A DNA stretch of 64,000 nucleotides, taken from NCBI RefSeq assembly GCF_003971255.1, contig NZ_CP034660.1:372001-436000 (forward strand). The letters run 5' to 3'. Made by a program: the position numbers and the translations under genes. Origin of the DNA: Colwellia sp. Arc7-635 (GTDB lineage Bacteria; Pseudomonadota; Gammaproteobacteria; Enterobacterales; Alteromonadaceae). This document shows positions 19,041-27,596 of this stretch, in pieces; within the stretch, counting starts at the first letter, position 1; each line of letters opens with the position of its first letter. The notes under the pieces are model-generated. The model was not told where the DNA came from. It searched no databases and saw only the letters and a program-made list of their open reading frames with translations.

Positions 19041-19356
19041 TATATATCCATTCCACTTCAAGATGCAGTTTCAGCGCTAAGCTAGGCATTCAAATCAAGG
19101 CGCAATACGCCGATAATGGTCACTCCCTTATCAAGAACAGCACAGTTTTTTGCTCCAGACAAAGCCTAAGTACATCCATCCATGTATGCAACGCAGGACT
19201 GATTTTTTAGCCTAGCTCCAAACGGGCAAGCCGATAATGGGTCATCTGAGGCGTTATTGATTTCGAGAAAAGAATAACTAGTCCCTTCAATCAATGCCTT
19301 GGTGCTAACCCGTTATCTACTTGCACAAATCTGCATTTTGAAGTTGAGCGAGTATA
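19041..19356 (-). repeat. MITE-like repeat, copy 2 (316 bp, inverted relative to copy 1)
   Basis: The reverse complement of this stretch aligns with the repeat at 11943-12210 from end to end, with scattered mismatches. The same imperfect terminal inverted repeats are present (TATATATCCATTCCACTTCA at the left, GAAGTTGAGCGAGTATA at the right). It contains about 48 bp absent from copy 1, including the small palindrome TACATGGATGGATGTA. TATA at both ends could be a target duplication. No transposase is present, so it is non-autonomous if mobile. Confidence 0.85.
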
Positions 19357-19582
19357 AGGCTAGAGTATTATAAATACGGTTTACAACTGACGAATATAAA
19401 AGAGTAAACGTTTGCTGTTGATGAGCATAAACTAAAAGCTGTTATGTGAAATATGGGGCTGAATTAAAGTTACTGATAAACCTTTCCTGCTGTTAAGCAA
19501 TAATCACATTGAATATTATTATTGTATTAGGCATAAAAAAACCGCTAATGCGGCTTTTAAAAGTATGCTTATCTTGATCGAG
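19357..19582. other. Non-coding stretch between repeat copy 2 and thiF-like gene
   Basis: No gene or further repeat was seen here apart from the minus-strand terminator at 19535-19558. Together with the repeat and the PEP-CTERM terminator it makes up the 727-bp gene-free interval 18856-19582. Confidence 0.6.
19535..19558 (-). terminator. Terminator of the ThiF-like gene
   Basis: Read on the minus strand, AAAAGCCGC ATTA GCGGTTTTTT forms a short GC stem extended by A-T pairs with one unpaired G, and ends in six Ts. It lies 25 nt past the stop of the ThiF-like gene. Confidence 0.75.
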
Positions 19583-20473
19583 CTAGTTATTATCTTTCAA
19601 TAACTCTTTCACCCGCCAAAACATAAAGCGCTGTAGCCAATTTCTATTACCCCAAGGACGCCATGTTTTAATCAAATTGTTTCTGTAGGCATCAAAGTGC
19701 ATGCCATGAGGCGCATGGATTACATCTCCACGTTTTAATAATATTTTTAATACATTGGTACAAAGTGTTCCTGCTGCCAAGGAAATGCCCATACAAGTAG
19801 ATGGAACTTTCTTTTTAAGGAAGTTAACCGATGAGCGATTCACTAGATAATGGCGCTGTTGTACCGAAGGTGAAACTCCGATAACAAACCGTATAATATT
19901 ATCATTGAAAATTTGAGCTTTTTCTTCTTCGCTGGCATTGGCCGCTGCATCGACAATGGCAAAATATTCATCGAAAGACATTTTTCCAGGCATAAATACT
20001 AAAAAAGCAGTGCCCATACCCATAGGAGCTGCTGTAATTGCCGGAATGCCTTTTTCATAACAACGACGAAATACTTTACGTCGGATCTCTAAAACAAAAA
20101 TGTCGAGGCTATCTACATAAATATCAACACCCTCTAAAAAATCATCTAGGTTATCTTCATTGATGCCAGAGTCGAAATTTTTTATAGTTGCTTCAGGATT
20201 GATGCCTCTGATAGTTTCTTCCATCACGGCTGCTTTAGGTTGACCTAAAGTGGACATGTTAGCGCCAGCTTGACGATTAAAGTTAGCAACATCATAGTCA
20301 TCAAGATCAGATATATGGAAATTGCCAATACCTAAACGGGCCAATACAATGGTATGGTCGCCGCCTACGCCACCTAAACCACCAATGGCAACTTTGGTAT
20401 TTCTAAGCTGTTGCTGCTCTTCTTCTGTCACCCAACCAATATTTCGTGAGAATGCTTCTTCATAGTTAAACAT
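19583..20473 (-). CDS. ThiF/MoeB/E1-like adenylyltransferase, exosortase-region associated
   Basis: 296 residues. It has the ATP-binding motif GGLGGVGG (31-38) and the following strand-loop SDLDDYDVANFNRQ (55-68) with the conserved Asp and Arg67 of E1-like enzymes. The CxxC zinc pairs usual in MoeB and ThiF are not evident. No ThiS/MoaD-like small protein is encoded nearby, so thiamin or molybdopterin synthesis is unlikely. Members adenylate a carboxyl group (protein C-terminus or small acid). The gene follows an acyltransferase of the LuxI/FeeM type by 81 nt in the same direction, which suggests joint action on an acyl product. The true substrate is unknown. Confidence 0.8.
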   Translation of the reverse strand: MFNYEEAFSRNIGWVTEEEQQQLRNTKVAIGGLGGVGGDHTIVLARLGIGNFHISDLDDYDVANFNRQAGANMSTLGQPKAAVMEETIRGINPEATIKNFDSGINEDNLDDFLEGVDIYVDSLDIFVLEIRRKVFRRCYEKGIPAITAAPMGMGTAFLVFMPGKMSFDEYFAIVDAAANASEEEKAQIFNDNIIRFVIGVSPSVQQRHYLVNRSSVNFLKKKVPSTCMGISLAAGTLCTNVLKILLKRGDVIHAPHGMHFDAYRNNLIKTWRPWGNRNWLQRFMFWRVKELLKDNN

Positions 20474-20554
20474 GAGGTTCCTTTTATACTAAAGAATTAA
20501 TTACATAGAGCTTACATCTGTTTTTAATATTGCTAAGAAAATTAATGTCAGGTC

Positions 20555-21367
20555 CTAAAATGTCAATTGGCCACTAATTTCTTTTTGTATTTCTTTATAA
20601 AGACACTTAAATCCGGGAGATAAGTTCTCCATAAAAATTGATGAATTAATATAGTAGGGTGCTCTTAAACCATGATAGTCGATAGCTTCACCCAACTGTA
20701 TAAAGTGAATGCCAACAAACTTCATACTACGAGCCAAACGAGGCTCCATCATGACATAAACATGTTTTACACCAGTATCAATACTCATGATACCGGCAGC
20801 CATATAAAGCCCAATAGCAATAAATGGAAAACAGCGTAATTCTGTTTCTGAATAGCTAGATTCACTAATTGCACCAACTGCTGAACCTTTAAACTTATCG
20901 GTTTTACGTCGTCTAAATTCGGCTTTTACTGCTAGGCGGGATATTTCGGCAATTTCGGTACGGGGAAAGTTACTTGGATGTAATTCCTTATTTTGAATAG
21001 CTTCCATACAATATTTTTCTATCGGAAGTAATTCATCATCGTTTGCTGATTTAACTACTCTTACACAGCTAGTATAAGTATTGCTAGGTTTATGCTTGAT
21101 CATAGAAAAAATTGATTGAGCATCAAATTCGTCTTGCTCTTTACCTTCATCTTTAACTTTTTCAAAAGCAAGCTCTTCACAATAAACATTATGACGTATA
21201 CGAAAAACTTCATCACGTAGTTGATCGTTGATTGCTATTTCAGGTTTCAGGAATTGAGTAAAGTGCTCAGCAATATTCATAGCATCATGATTTACTTTTA
21301 TTGATGCTATTCGTTTGGAGACATTTCCAATTATAGGTGCATTTAGCAATTTCTTGCTCCAACTCAT
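20555..21367 (-). CDS. PEP-CTERM/exosortase-associated acyltransferase (LuxI/FeeM-like)
   Basis: 270 residues. Residues 51-68 (RDEVFRIRHNVYCEELAF) match the N-terminal signature of autoinducer synthases and N-acyl amino acid synthases (R-x-x-V-x-x-x-E-x-x). SCVRVV (about 100-105) and EISRLAVKAEFRRR (141-154) are the next conserved blocks of that fold. Such proteins transfer an acyl chain from acyl-ACP or acyl-CoA to an amino group. A subfamily is largely restricted to genomes with exosortases, consistent with the cluster 11 kb away. No LuxR-type receptor is nearby, so a quorum signal is not implied. It is probably co-transcribed with the ThiF-like gene downstream. Confidence 0.75.
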   Translation of the reverse strand: MSWSKKLLNAPIIGNVSKRIASIKVNHDAMNIAEHFTQFLKPEIAINDQLRDEVFRIRHNVYCEELAFEKVKDEGKEQDEFDAQSIFSMIKHKPSNTYTSCVRVVKSANDDELLPIEKYCMEAIQNKELHPSNFPRTEIAEISRLAVKAEFRRRKTDKFKGSAVGAISESSYSETELRCFPFIAIGLYMAAGIMSIDTGVKHVYVMMEPRLARSMKFVGIHFIQLGEAIDYHGLRAPYYINSSIFMENLSPGFKCLYKEIQKEISGQLTF

Positions 21368-21516
21368 TATGACCTCAGCTTTTTAGCGTAATTAAAGGTT
21401 AGGTATAGATACCATTATTACTTTTTTTATTTTAGTTATGTAATTAATTTAGCATGTAATACATAATTATAGAATATATTAGTTAAGTTATTGAACTAAT
21501 ATGACATTTTAATGAT

Positions 21517-22356
21517 TTATTCGACATAAGGTATTCTATTATCAAGTTTAGTTTTAATAGGAACTATCTCCATTGCCGTTTGGTAACCAGTATCAAATAA
21601 GGTCAGCTTTTTTTCTTTACTCATACCAAAGTCAACAGCAGAGCATAGGCCAGTATTGATGATAATCGTATTGTGCCAAAAAGCGTCATTAATATACTCG
21701 CGAGAAATTGTTGTCATAAATGTGCGAATAAGTAAGGTGACGTAGTTAATAATAGGGAACATGCCATTAGTTTTAAGTTCGTCAAATTCATGCTCTCCGC
21801 GCAATCTGAAACATAATACGGGCGTATCATCCATAGCCCAGTCTCGATGCAGAGCATCTTCTGATAATATGCTGCCATCTACCATCAAGTGGTTCCCAAA
21901 CTTTTTAAAACTAAATATTAACGGAATCGACATAGAGAAACGTACGGCTAAAGAAACTTTCATACCGGGTGTTCGTTTACTGTCGAAGATAACCGGACGA
22001 CCAGTTTTTACATCAGTTGCTACTATATGCAGGTTTTTCTCTAGATCGATAAACGTTTTGCCTTGTAAGTGATAGTCGACCCATTGCTCGAAAACATCAC
22101 CTGAACTTAAGCCGCCATTACGAATCAAGCTGATTAATGAAAAGCCTTTAAATTGATTATAATCCGTATTTATCGCTATTTGTTTAATCTCTGAAATCGA
22201 TAAGCCAGATGCGTACAAACTTGCAATTATGCTGCCGCCAGAGACACCAACGATATGAGAAAAATCAATCTGTAAGTCTTTTAATGCTTGTAGCACTCCA
22301 ATATGAGCGGGTAAACGAGTTCCTCCGCCAGCTAAAATAGGCACTATATTTGCCAC
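21517..22356 (-). CDS. Patatin-like phospholipase
   Basis: 279 residues. The oxyanion-hole motif GGGTR (10-14), the nucleophile elbow GVSGG (Ser39) and the catalytic Asp160 in VDGS form the complete Ser-Asp dyad of patatin-like acyl hydrolases. There is no signal peptide and no extra transmembrane domain, so it is probably cytoplasmic or secreted by another route. The substrate would be a phospholipid or other acyl ester. The minus-strand series continues 149 nt downstream with the LuxI/FeeM-like acyltransferase and the ThiF-like gene. A joint role in lipid turnover and acylation is possible but not shown. It is divergent from the S1 protease gene. Confidence 0.85.
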   Translation of the reverse strand: MANIVPILAGGGTRLPAHIGVLQALKDLQIDFSHIVGVSGGSIIASLYASGLSISEIKQIAINTDYNQFKGFSLISLIRNGGLSSGDVFEQWVDYHLQGKTFIDLEKNLHIVATDVKTGRPVIFDSKRTPGMKVSLAVRFSMSIPLIFSFKKFGNHLMVDGSILSEDALHRDWAMDDTPVLCFRLRGEHEFDELKTNGMFPIINYVTLLIRTFMTTISREYINDAFWHNTIIINTGLCSAVDFGMSKEKKLTLFDTGYQTAMEIVPIKTKLDNRIPYVE

Positions 22357-22617
22357 TTACATCTCTCCACATAGTCGATAAATGAACTCGCTCAGTAATT
22401 TTAAAACCTATTACATCGCCAATACCGTTTTCAGCTCAATTAGAATAACTAGTTATTGTTTAACTGATTATTTAGTTAGAAATTTATCATCCTTAATTTC
22501 AGTAACTTTGATTTATTATTGTTCGATTACTTAATTATGGGTAAAAATTTCAAATTCGCTAGCTACAAAATGTGCTAAGTTGACGGATAATGCGAAATTA
22601 CTTAAAAAGGATATATT

Positions 22618-23382
22618 ATGAGTCGCATATTACAGTCGTTAATATTTTTTATGATGCTATTGAGTTTGACTGCTCACAGCAGTTTGGTTGATACCATCAG
22701 TAAGATTAAGCCTTCTGTGGTTGGGATTGGTGTTTATACGCCAACAGGACGACCGAAAAATCAACTATTTGGTAGTGGTTTTGTTATTGGCGATGGGACT
22801 TATATTGTAACGAATAAGCATGTTATTGCTCAGGACCTAGATGATAATTTACTCCAAGAATTGGCTGTATTTGTCGGTAAAGGCCCGGCGGCTAAGGTAA
22901 AAGTAGCTAAGTTAGTGGCTAGTGATGACGAGCATGATATTGCTATTTTGAAAATTGAAGGTCGTCCGCTGCCAGCATTGTCGTTAGCAAAAAGTGACTT
23001 TAAAGCTGAAGGTACTAGCATTGCCTTTACCGGTTTTCCCATCGGCGCGGTATTAGGACTTTATCCTGTAACACATAGAGGTATCATTGCTGCGGTTACA
23101 CCGACTATTATTCCCGTTGATGACTCAAGACAGCTCAGTATAGCGATGCTGAAAAGACTAAGAGATCCTTATTTAGTTTATCAGCTAGATGCTACTGCGT
23201 ATCCAGGTAATAGCGGTAGTGCTATGTATGATGTTAGTACTGGCGAAGTTGTTGGTATTATTAACAAAGTTTTCGTCCAAGGAAGCAAAGAAACCGTGAT
23301 CAGTAAACCCAGTGGTATCACTTATGCTATTCCGGTTAAGTATTTACATAAGCTTTTACAGCAGCACAAAATAAAAATTTAG
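22618..23382 (+). CDS. Secreted trypsin-like (S1C) serine protease without PDZ domain
   Basis: 254 residues. The signal peptide covers about 1-21. The protease domain has the complete triad: His68 in TNKHVI, Asp107 in HDIAIL and Ser199 in PGNSGSAM. This resembles the protease half of DegP/DegS, but the protein ends right after the protease domain, so it lacks the PDZ modules that regulate those enzymes. An AAAAAGGATA ribosome site precedes the ATG. It is predicted to be periplasmic or extracellular. Its divergence from the patatin gene and distance of about 4 kb from the PEP-CTERM gene could link it to surface-protein handling, but that is speculation. Confidence 0.85.
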   Translation: MSRILQSLIFFMMLLSLTAHSSLVDTISKIKPSVVGIGVYTPTGRPKNQLFGSGFVIGDGTYIVTNKHVIAQDLDDNLLQELAVFVGKGPAAKVKVAKLVASDDEHDIAILKIEGRPLPALSLAKSDFKAEGTSIAFTGFPIGAVLGLYPVTHRGIIAAVTPTIIPVDDSRQLSIAMLKRLRDPYLVYQLDATAYPGNSGSAMYDVSTGEVVGIINKVFVQGSKETVISKPSGITYAIPVKYLHKLLQQHKIKI

Positions 23383-23418
23383 TCATTAACCATGAGCTGA
23401 TGAGAAGGCGTTGTACTA

Positions 23419-24174
23419 TTATTCATCGTCAGTGTTAAGTTGTTGCTTATGTTGGATAGTTTTATTCGGCAGTAGTGCTGATATTGGTACTAGCGCTATG
23501 TTGTTTTTTTCAAGTAAGGGTAAAAGTTTACGTAGCGCTGTGATTGTTTCAGGGTGCGGATGCGCAATGGCGACTACGTTATCATAGCGTTTAGCGTCCC
23601 GTATCAACTGTTCAAATTGCTTGCGGATATAAGTGTATTCTTTTTTATTATCGAGAAAAATATTGCGTTGTAAGCTTGGCACGCCAAAATTTAAAGCCGT
23701 TTTTTCTGCCACGCTGTCACTGGTTGTCATACTGTCAATAAAGATCAAGTTCCGTTCATTAAGGAACTGCATTGTCCAAGCCATCGGTTGATAAAGCTCA
23801 GTCAATTTGCTCCCCATATGATTACTAATACCTAAAGCAAAAGGAATCTCTGTAAAAGCATTAGTTAAACTCTGTCTAATACTCGCTTCATTCATGGTAC
23901 TGGTTAGTGCGCCAGGACCTAATTTTTTACCATTCTTTGCTTCCATAGGAATATGTATGATGACATCGTTGTTGCCAGCTTTTGCTTGTAAGGCTAACCT
24001 TTTACCATAAGGTGTGTGAGGGAGAACGGCAAAGCTGATATTACCGGGTAAGCTGAGTGCTTGTACATCCGTTTTTCGATAGCCAATATCGTCGATAATA
24101 ATGGCAACTTTTACGGGTTGTGCAGAAATTAAAAACGAGGTAAGTAAGCTTAATATAAGCAAAAATCGCAACAA
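23419..24174 (-). CDS. yibQ: YibQ-family divergent polysaccharide deacetylase
   Basis: The read frame of 251 residues begins at a TTG. It matches YibQ/DUF610: VAIIIDDIGYRKTD after the signal peptide, then FAVLPHTPYG, IHIPMEAK, LGISNHMGSKLTE, FIDSMTT and VAIAHPHPETI, which retain the His/Asp residues of a NodB-type fold. The order gpmI-envC-yibQ is conserved in gammaproteobacteria. The start is suspicious: an ATG at 24190 lies one base out of frame. Removing one A from the A5 run at 24181-24185 would give MRKLILLRFLLILSLL, a much better signal peptide. The gene may therefore be mis-started or carry an indel. The product is periplasmic, and its role next to envC is not settled. Confidence 0.85.
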   Translation of the reverse strand: MLRFLLILSLLTSFLISAQPVKVAIIIDDIGYRKTDVQALSLPGNISFAVLPHTPYGKRLALQAKAGNNDVIIHIPMEAKNGKKLGPGALTSTMNEASIRQSLTNAFTEIPFALGISNHMGSKLTELYQPMAWTMQFLNERNLIFIDSMTTSDSVAEKTALNFGVPSLQRNIFLDNKKEYTYIRKQFEQLIRDAKRYDNVVAIAHPHPETITALRKLLPLLEKNNIALVPISALLPNKTIQHKQQLNTDDE

Positions 24175-24302
24175 AATAAGTTTTTCTCATGTTAAATAAC
24201 GGCTTTAGAGTAACAGTTCGTTTAAGCAAAATCGATAACACTTAACAAAAACGATGATCGTGACTGACTTACTTTAAAAGTATCGCTTATCTGGAGTTTA
24301 GG

Positions 24303-25496
24303 TTATTTACACCAAAGTTTTGGATTGACGGCTTTACCGATATGTCTAATTTCAAAGTAAAGACCTGACTTAGCTTGGCCACCACTCTGGCCTACCAGTG
24401 CAATAGGTTCACCAGCTTCAACACGATCGCCTACCGATTTAAGTAGCGCTTGGTTATGACCGTATAAACTCATGTAGCCGTCACCATGATCAACCACTGA
24501 GACAAGACCATAACCATTAAGCCAGTCAGAAAATAAAATAGTACCGTTGTGGATGGTTTTTACTTGTCGGCCAATTGGCGCAGAAAGAAATACACCTTTC
24601 CATTTTAAGTAGCCTTGTTTACTTGAGCCAAAACTGTGACTTATACGACCTTTTACTGGCCAGCTTAGCTTGCGCTTTAATTTACTTAAACCTACTAAGT
24701 TTTCAGCCGCTTGTGCATCAGCTGCCATTCTTTTTAGTAAAGCAACGAGCGTTTTTTCTTCTTGCTCTAATTTTGTTAACTTCTGTTTAGCCGTAAGTAA
24801 TTTTTTATTCAGCGCTACTAGCGTTTGTTTTTGCTTTGTTTTTGATAGTTCAAGAATCTGTTTTTGCTGGTTTTGGCTTTCGGTCAGTTGCGCTAATTGT
24901 TCTGCTTGCGATTGATATTGCACTTCGACATCATTTAATTTTGTTATCGTACTTTTAAATTCTTCTATTTCATTGATACGGGCTGCATTGAGGTATTGAT
25001 AATGCGTGATTGTTCGTTGCACATTGCTTGATTTTTTTTGATTGAGAATTAATTTCAAATAATCATGATGACCAGCGGAGTATGCGGCTCTAAGTTGCTT
25101 GGCCAATACTTGCTCTTGCTGTCTTTTCGCTAACTCAAACTGCTGTTTTTCTTGCGTAAGCTGTACGAGCTTTTGACGTACGCTTTTCAAGTTCTTGTCA
25201 GTTTCAACTATACCTTTGATGATGCTGCCAATTGCGACATCATCTTTTTTTAGTTGTTGCTCTAAATCACCTATTTTTACATTGGCATTTGATAAATTTT
25301 GTTTTTGCGCATTTATAGCTCGTTGAATTTCATTGAGTTGCTTGTTTGTTTTTGCACTATTTTTGTCAGTGGTAGAATCAGCTTGAGCTGAAACATTAAA
25401 TGAGCAAAAAAAGATCATTAAGCCAATACAAGTAAAGCCAGTAAAAAACTGACTAACACTTAACATTGGCTGTTTGATATTAAGGCTCAAAAACAC
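24303..25496 (-). CDS. envC: Murein hydrolase activator EnvC (LytM/M23 domain)
   Basis: 397 residues from a GTG at 25496; an internal ATG at 25466 gives a cleaner signal peptide (MLSVSQFFTGFTCIGLMIFF, cut near VSAQA). Residues about 45-255 are two long coiled coils rich in Gln, Lys and Glu. Residues about 275-395 form a degenerate LytM/M23 domain: GRISHSFGSSKQG replaces the catalytic HxxxD with Ser at the metal site, and the late HxH site reads SLYGHN and FEIRHIG. EnvC binds FtsEX and activates the amidases AmiA/AmiB at the septum. An amiB gene lies at 51768. It starts 7 nt after gpmI. Confidence 0.9.
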   Translation of the reverse strand: MFLSLNIKQPMLSVSQFFTGFTCIGLMIFFCSFNVSAQADSTTDKNSAKTNKQLNEIQRAINAQKQNLSNANVKIGDLEQQLKKDDVAIGSIIKGIVETDKNLKSVRQKLVQLTQEKQQFELAKRQQEQVLAKQLRAAYSAGHHDYLKLILNQKKSSNVQRTITHYQYLNAARINEIEEFKSTITKLNDVEVQYQSQAEQLAQLTESQNQQKQILELSKTKQKQTLVALNKKLLTAKQKLTKLEQEEKTLVALLKRMAADAQAAENLVGLSKLKRKLSWPVKGRISHSFGSSKQGYLKWKGVFLSAPIGRQVKTIHNGTILFSDWLNGYGLVSVVDHGDGYMSLYGHNQALLKSVGDRVEAGEPIALVGQSGGQAKSGLYFEIRHIGKAVNPKLWCK

Positions 25497-25503
25497 GATG
25501 AGT

Positions 25504-27045
25504 TTAGCTTAGCGTTAATAAATTACTACCCGTCATTTCTTTTGGTTGAGGCATGTCCATCAATGCTAGTATTGTTGGAGCAATATCACTGAGGGCACCT
25601 GTTTTAGCGGTTACTGCATTTCGGCCAATATAAATTAATGGTACCGGTTCACAAGTATGTGCCGTGTGTGCTTGGCCTGATACATTGTCCACCATTTGCT
25701 CTGCGTTACCGTGATCTGCGGTAATTAAGCACTCGCTGCCCGTGTTTTCTACGGCAAGAAGTACTCTAGCAATGCATTTGTCGACTGCTTCGCAAGCCTT
25801 TACTGCGGCATCAAAATCGCCAGTATGGCCAACCATATCACCATTAGGATAGTTACAAACAATAAAGTCATGTTCACCGCTCTCTATTGCGGCAACCAAT
25901 TTATCAGTCAATAGTGTTGAGTTCATTTCTGGTTGCATGTCATAAGTCGCAACCTGTGGCGAAGGCACTAGTATTCGTTGTTCACCCTCGAAAGTATCTT
26001 CTTTGCCACCACTGAAGAAAAATGTCACGTGAGCGTATTTTTCTGTTTCAGATATTCGTAACTGAGTTTTATGATGTTTCTCTAGCCACTCACCTAGCAC
26101 GTTGTCTAATTTTACTTTGGGAAATGCACAAGGGGCGTCAATATCGGCAGCATATTCTGTCAACATGACAAAGTCAGAAAGTTTAGGCTGTTTTTTACGT
26201 TCGAAACCTGAAAAATCTGCATCGGTAAAGCAACGGGTGAATTGACGCGCACGATCTGCTCGAAAGTTCATAAAGATCATGGCATCACCATCTTGCACCT
26301 CAATGAGTTCACCATCACTGTTGGTGATGGCAGAGGCTTGTACAAACTCATCATTCTCATTACGTTCGTAAGCAGCATCTAAAGCATCAGTCGCCTGGCT
26401 GTACTGAAACTCTGCTTGGCCTGAAACCATTAGGTTATAAGCTAATTCGACACGATCCCAGCGTTGATCTCTATCCATTGCATAGTAACGGCCAATAACT
26501 GACGCTACTTGACCACAGCCTAATTCAGCAAATTTTTCTTGTGCTTTGATCAAAGAAGCTTTTGCGCTGCGCGGTGGAGTATCGCGGCCATCTAGAAAAG
26601 CATGAAGATAAACGGCTTTTGCGCCTTTTTTTACTGCCATTTCTAGCATCGCAAAAATATGGTCTTCGTGGCTGTGAACGCCACCAGGTGATAATAGGCC
26701 AAAAACGTGTACAGCTTTATCATTGTTTACGGCATTCTCTACCGCATTGACTAATGCCGGGTTACTTTGAAATTCTTCATCTTTAATGGCTTTAGTGATG
26801 CGAGTAAAGTCTTGGTAGACAACACGTCCTGCGCCCAAGTTAACATGGCCCACTTCTGAGTTACCCATTTGCCCATCAGGTAAGCCAACAGCCATTCCTG
26901 AGGTTTCAATCAACATATTAGGCTTATTGGCCATTAAATCATCTAGCACAGGGGTATTGGCATGATAAATAGCATTAGACTCTTGGTTTTCTCTATATCC
27001 CCAACCATCTAAAATAATAAGAACTGTCGATTTTTTGTTTGGCAT
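25504..27045 (-). CDS. gpmI: 2,3-bisphosphoglycerate-independent phosphoglycerate mutase
   Basis: 513 residues, the standard length. The N-terminus has the metal-binding [11 protein letters not shown] (Asp13). Catalytic Ser63 lies in [14 protein letters not shown], and the second metal cluster is in [13 protein letters not shown] and [13 protein letters not shown] near the C-terminus. The enzyme interconverts 3- and 2-phosphoglycerate in glycolysis and gluconeogenesis and needs Mn2+. It heads the gpmI-envC-yibQ operon with tight spacing. A hairpin-forming dyad lies 30 nt upstream of the start. E. coli uses the name gpmM for the same gene. Confidence 0.95.
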   Translation of the reverse strand: MPNKKSTVLIILDGWGYRENQESNAIYHANTPVLDDLMANKPNMLIETSGMAVGLPDGQMGNSEVGHVNLGAGRVVYQDFTRITKAIKDEEFQSNPALVNAVENAVNNDKAVHVFGLLSPGGVHSHEDHIFAMLEMAVKKGAKAVYLHAFLDGRDTPPRSAKASLIKAQEKFAELGCGQVASVIGRYYAMDRDQRWDRVELAYNLMVSGQAEFQYSQATDALDAAYERNENDEFVQASAITNSDGELIEVQDGDAMIFMNFRADRARQFTRCFTDADFSGFERKKQPKLSDFVMLTEYAADIDAPCAFPKVKLDNVLGEWLEKHHKTQLRISETEKYAHVTFFFSGGKEDTFEGEQRILVPSPQVATYDMQPEMNSTLLTDKLVAAIESGEHDFIVCNYPNGDMVGHTGDFDAAVKACEAVDKCIARVLLAVENTGSECLITADHGNAEQMVDNVSGQAHTAHTCEPVPLIYIGRNAVTAKTGALSDIAPTILALMDMPQPKEMTGSNLLTLS

Positions 27046-27074
27046 TTAGGCTTCCTTTATACGAGTAAATATAC

Positions 27075-27094
27075 GAGCAAAGATAGTTTTGCTC
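27075..27094 (-). promoter_or_regulatory. Inverted repeat upstream of gpmI
   Basis: GAGCAAA-N6-TTTGCTC is a perfect 7-bp dyad ending 30 nt before the gpmI start codon. It is either a 5' UTR hairpin or an operator; no known regulator motif is recognised. Confidence 0.4.
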
Positions 27095-27533
27095 ATGAGT
27101 ATATCAAGAGACGATACGAATATCTCGTCTGTGTTTAGAGAAAATGTTTCGGCTTTATGATCAATTTTTACTTGGAAGTTGGCAGCACAGAGATCAAAAT
27201 TTATTATCTGCAAGTAAAGCTAAATAAAGCTGATAAATTATGCACTAGCGAGAATTAAAATCTCAATGAGCTAGCCCATTACCTGAGAGGAAACCAAAAT
27301 ACCTGAATTAGTCTTTATATTGATATATGAGCTTACTTTATATCAATGACATGACCGTTAGCGCATTAAAATTGGTGTTGGCAAACATATAGATAACTTT
27401 GCAAAATATAGCTTCATCATCGTTAAGACATTTTGTCTGTTTTAAACTCGATGTAAGCCCCAAAGTCGACGGCTATTATATTGCAATTGCTATAGGATAT
27501 TTTGCTAATATATTTTTCTCTGAAAAGTTCAGT

Positions 27534-27561
27534 TTGGGTTTAGTTTATTAGGCTGTATACT
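27534..27561 (+). promoter_or_regulatory. Probable sigma-70 promoter of yibN operon
   Basis: TTGGGT and TATACT are separated by 16 nt, 36 nt before the yibN ATG. The -10 is close to consensus and the -35 is moderate. Confidence 0.45.
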
Positions 27562-27596
27562 ATGGCAAATTTTTAGTTAATTAGAATATAAAACTT

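Larger units (their letters stand above)
27046..27596. other. 551-bp divergent intergenic region gpmI / yibN
   Basis: No gene is seen. Besides the dyad next to gpmI and the probable yibN promoter, the repeat TATACGAG occurs twice at 27058-27077, 12 nt apart. The rest is AT-rich sequence without clear structure. Confidence 0.5.

Noticed and set aside
11943-19356. Composite transposon formed by the two repeats
   Set aside because: There is no transposase in or between the repeats and the genes inside are ordinary cluster members; only a MITE-like repeat can be supported.
20555-21367. Quorum-sensing autoinducer synthase
   Set aside because: The fold matches, but there is no LuxR-type receptor nearby and the closest described subfamily is associated with exosortase genomes.
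19583-22356. CBASS-like defence system (patatin effector plus E1-like protein)
   Set aside because: There is no cyclic nucleotide synthase, no E2/JAB protein, and the acyltransferase between them points to exosortase-linked metabolism instead.
24041-24241. 66-aa minus-strand frame at the yibQ start
   Set aside because: It is not a separate gene. Its ATG (24190) is probably the real yibQ start displaced by an indel.
24303-25496. Active zinc endopeptidase
   Set aside because: The LytM domain lacks the metal-binding His/Asp pair, as in EnvC, which activates amidases without cutting itself.
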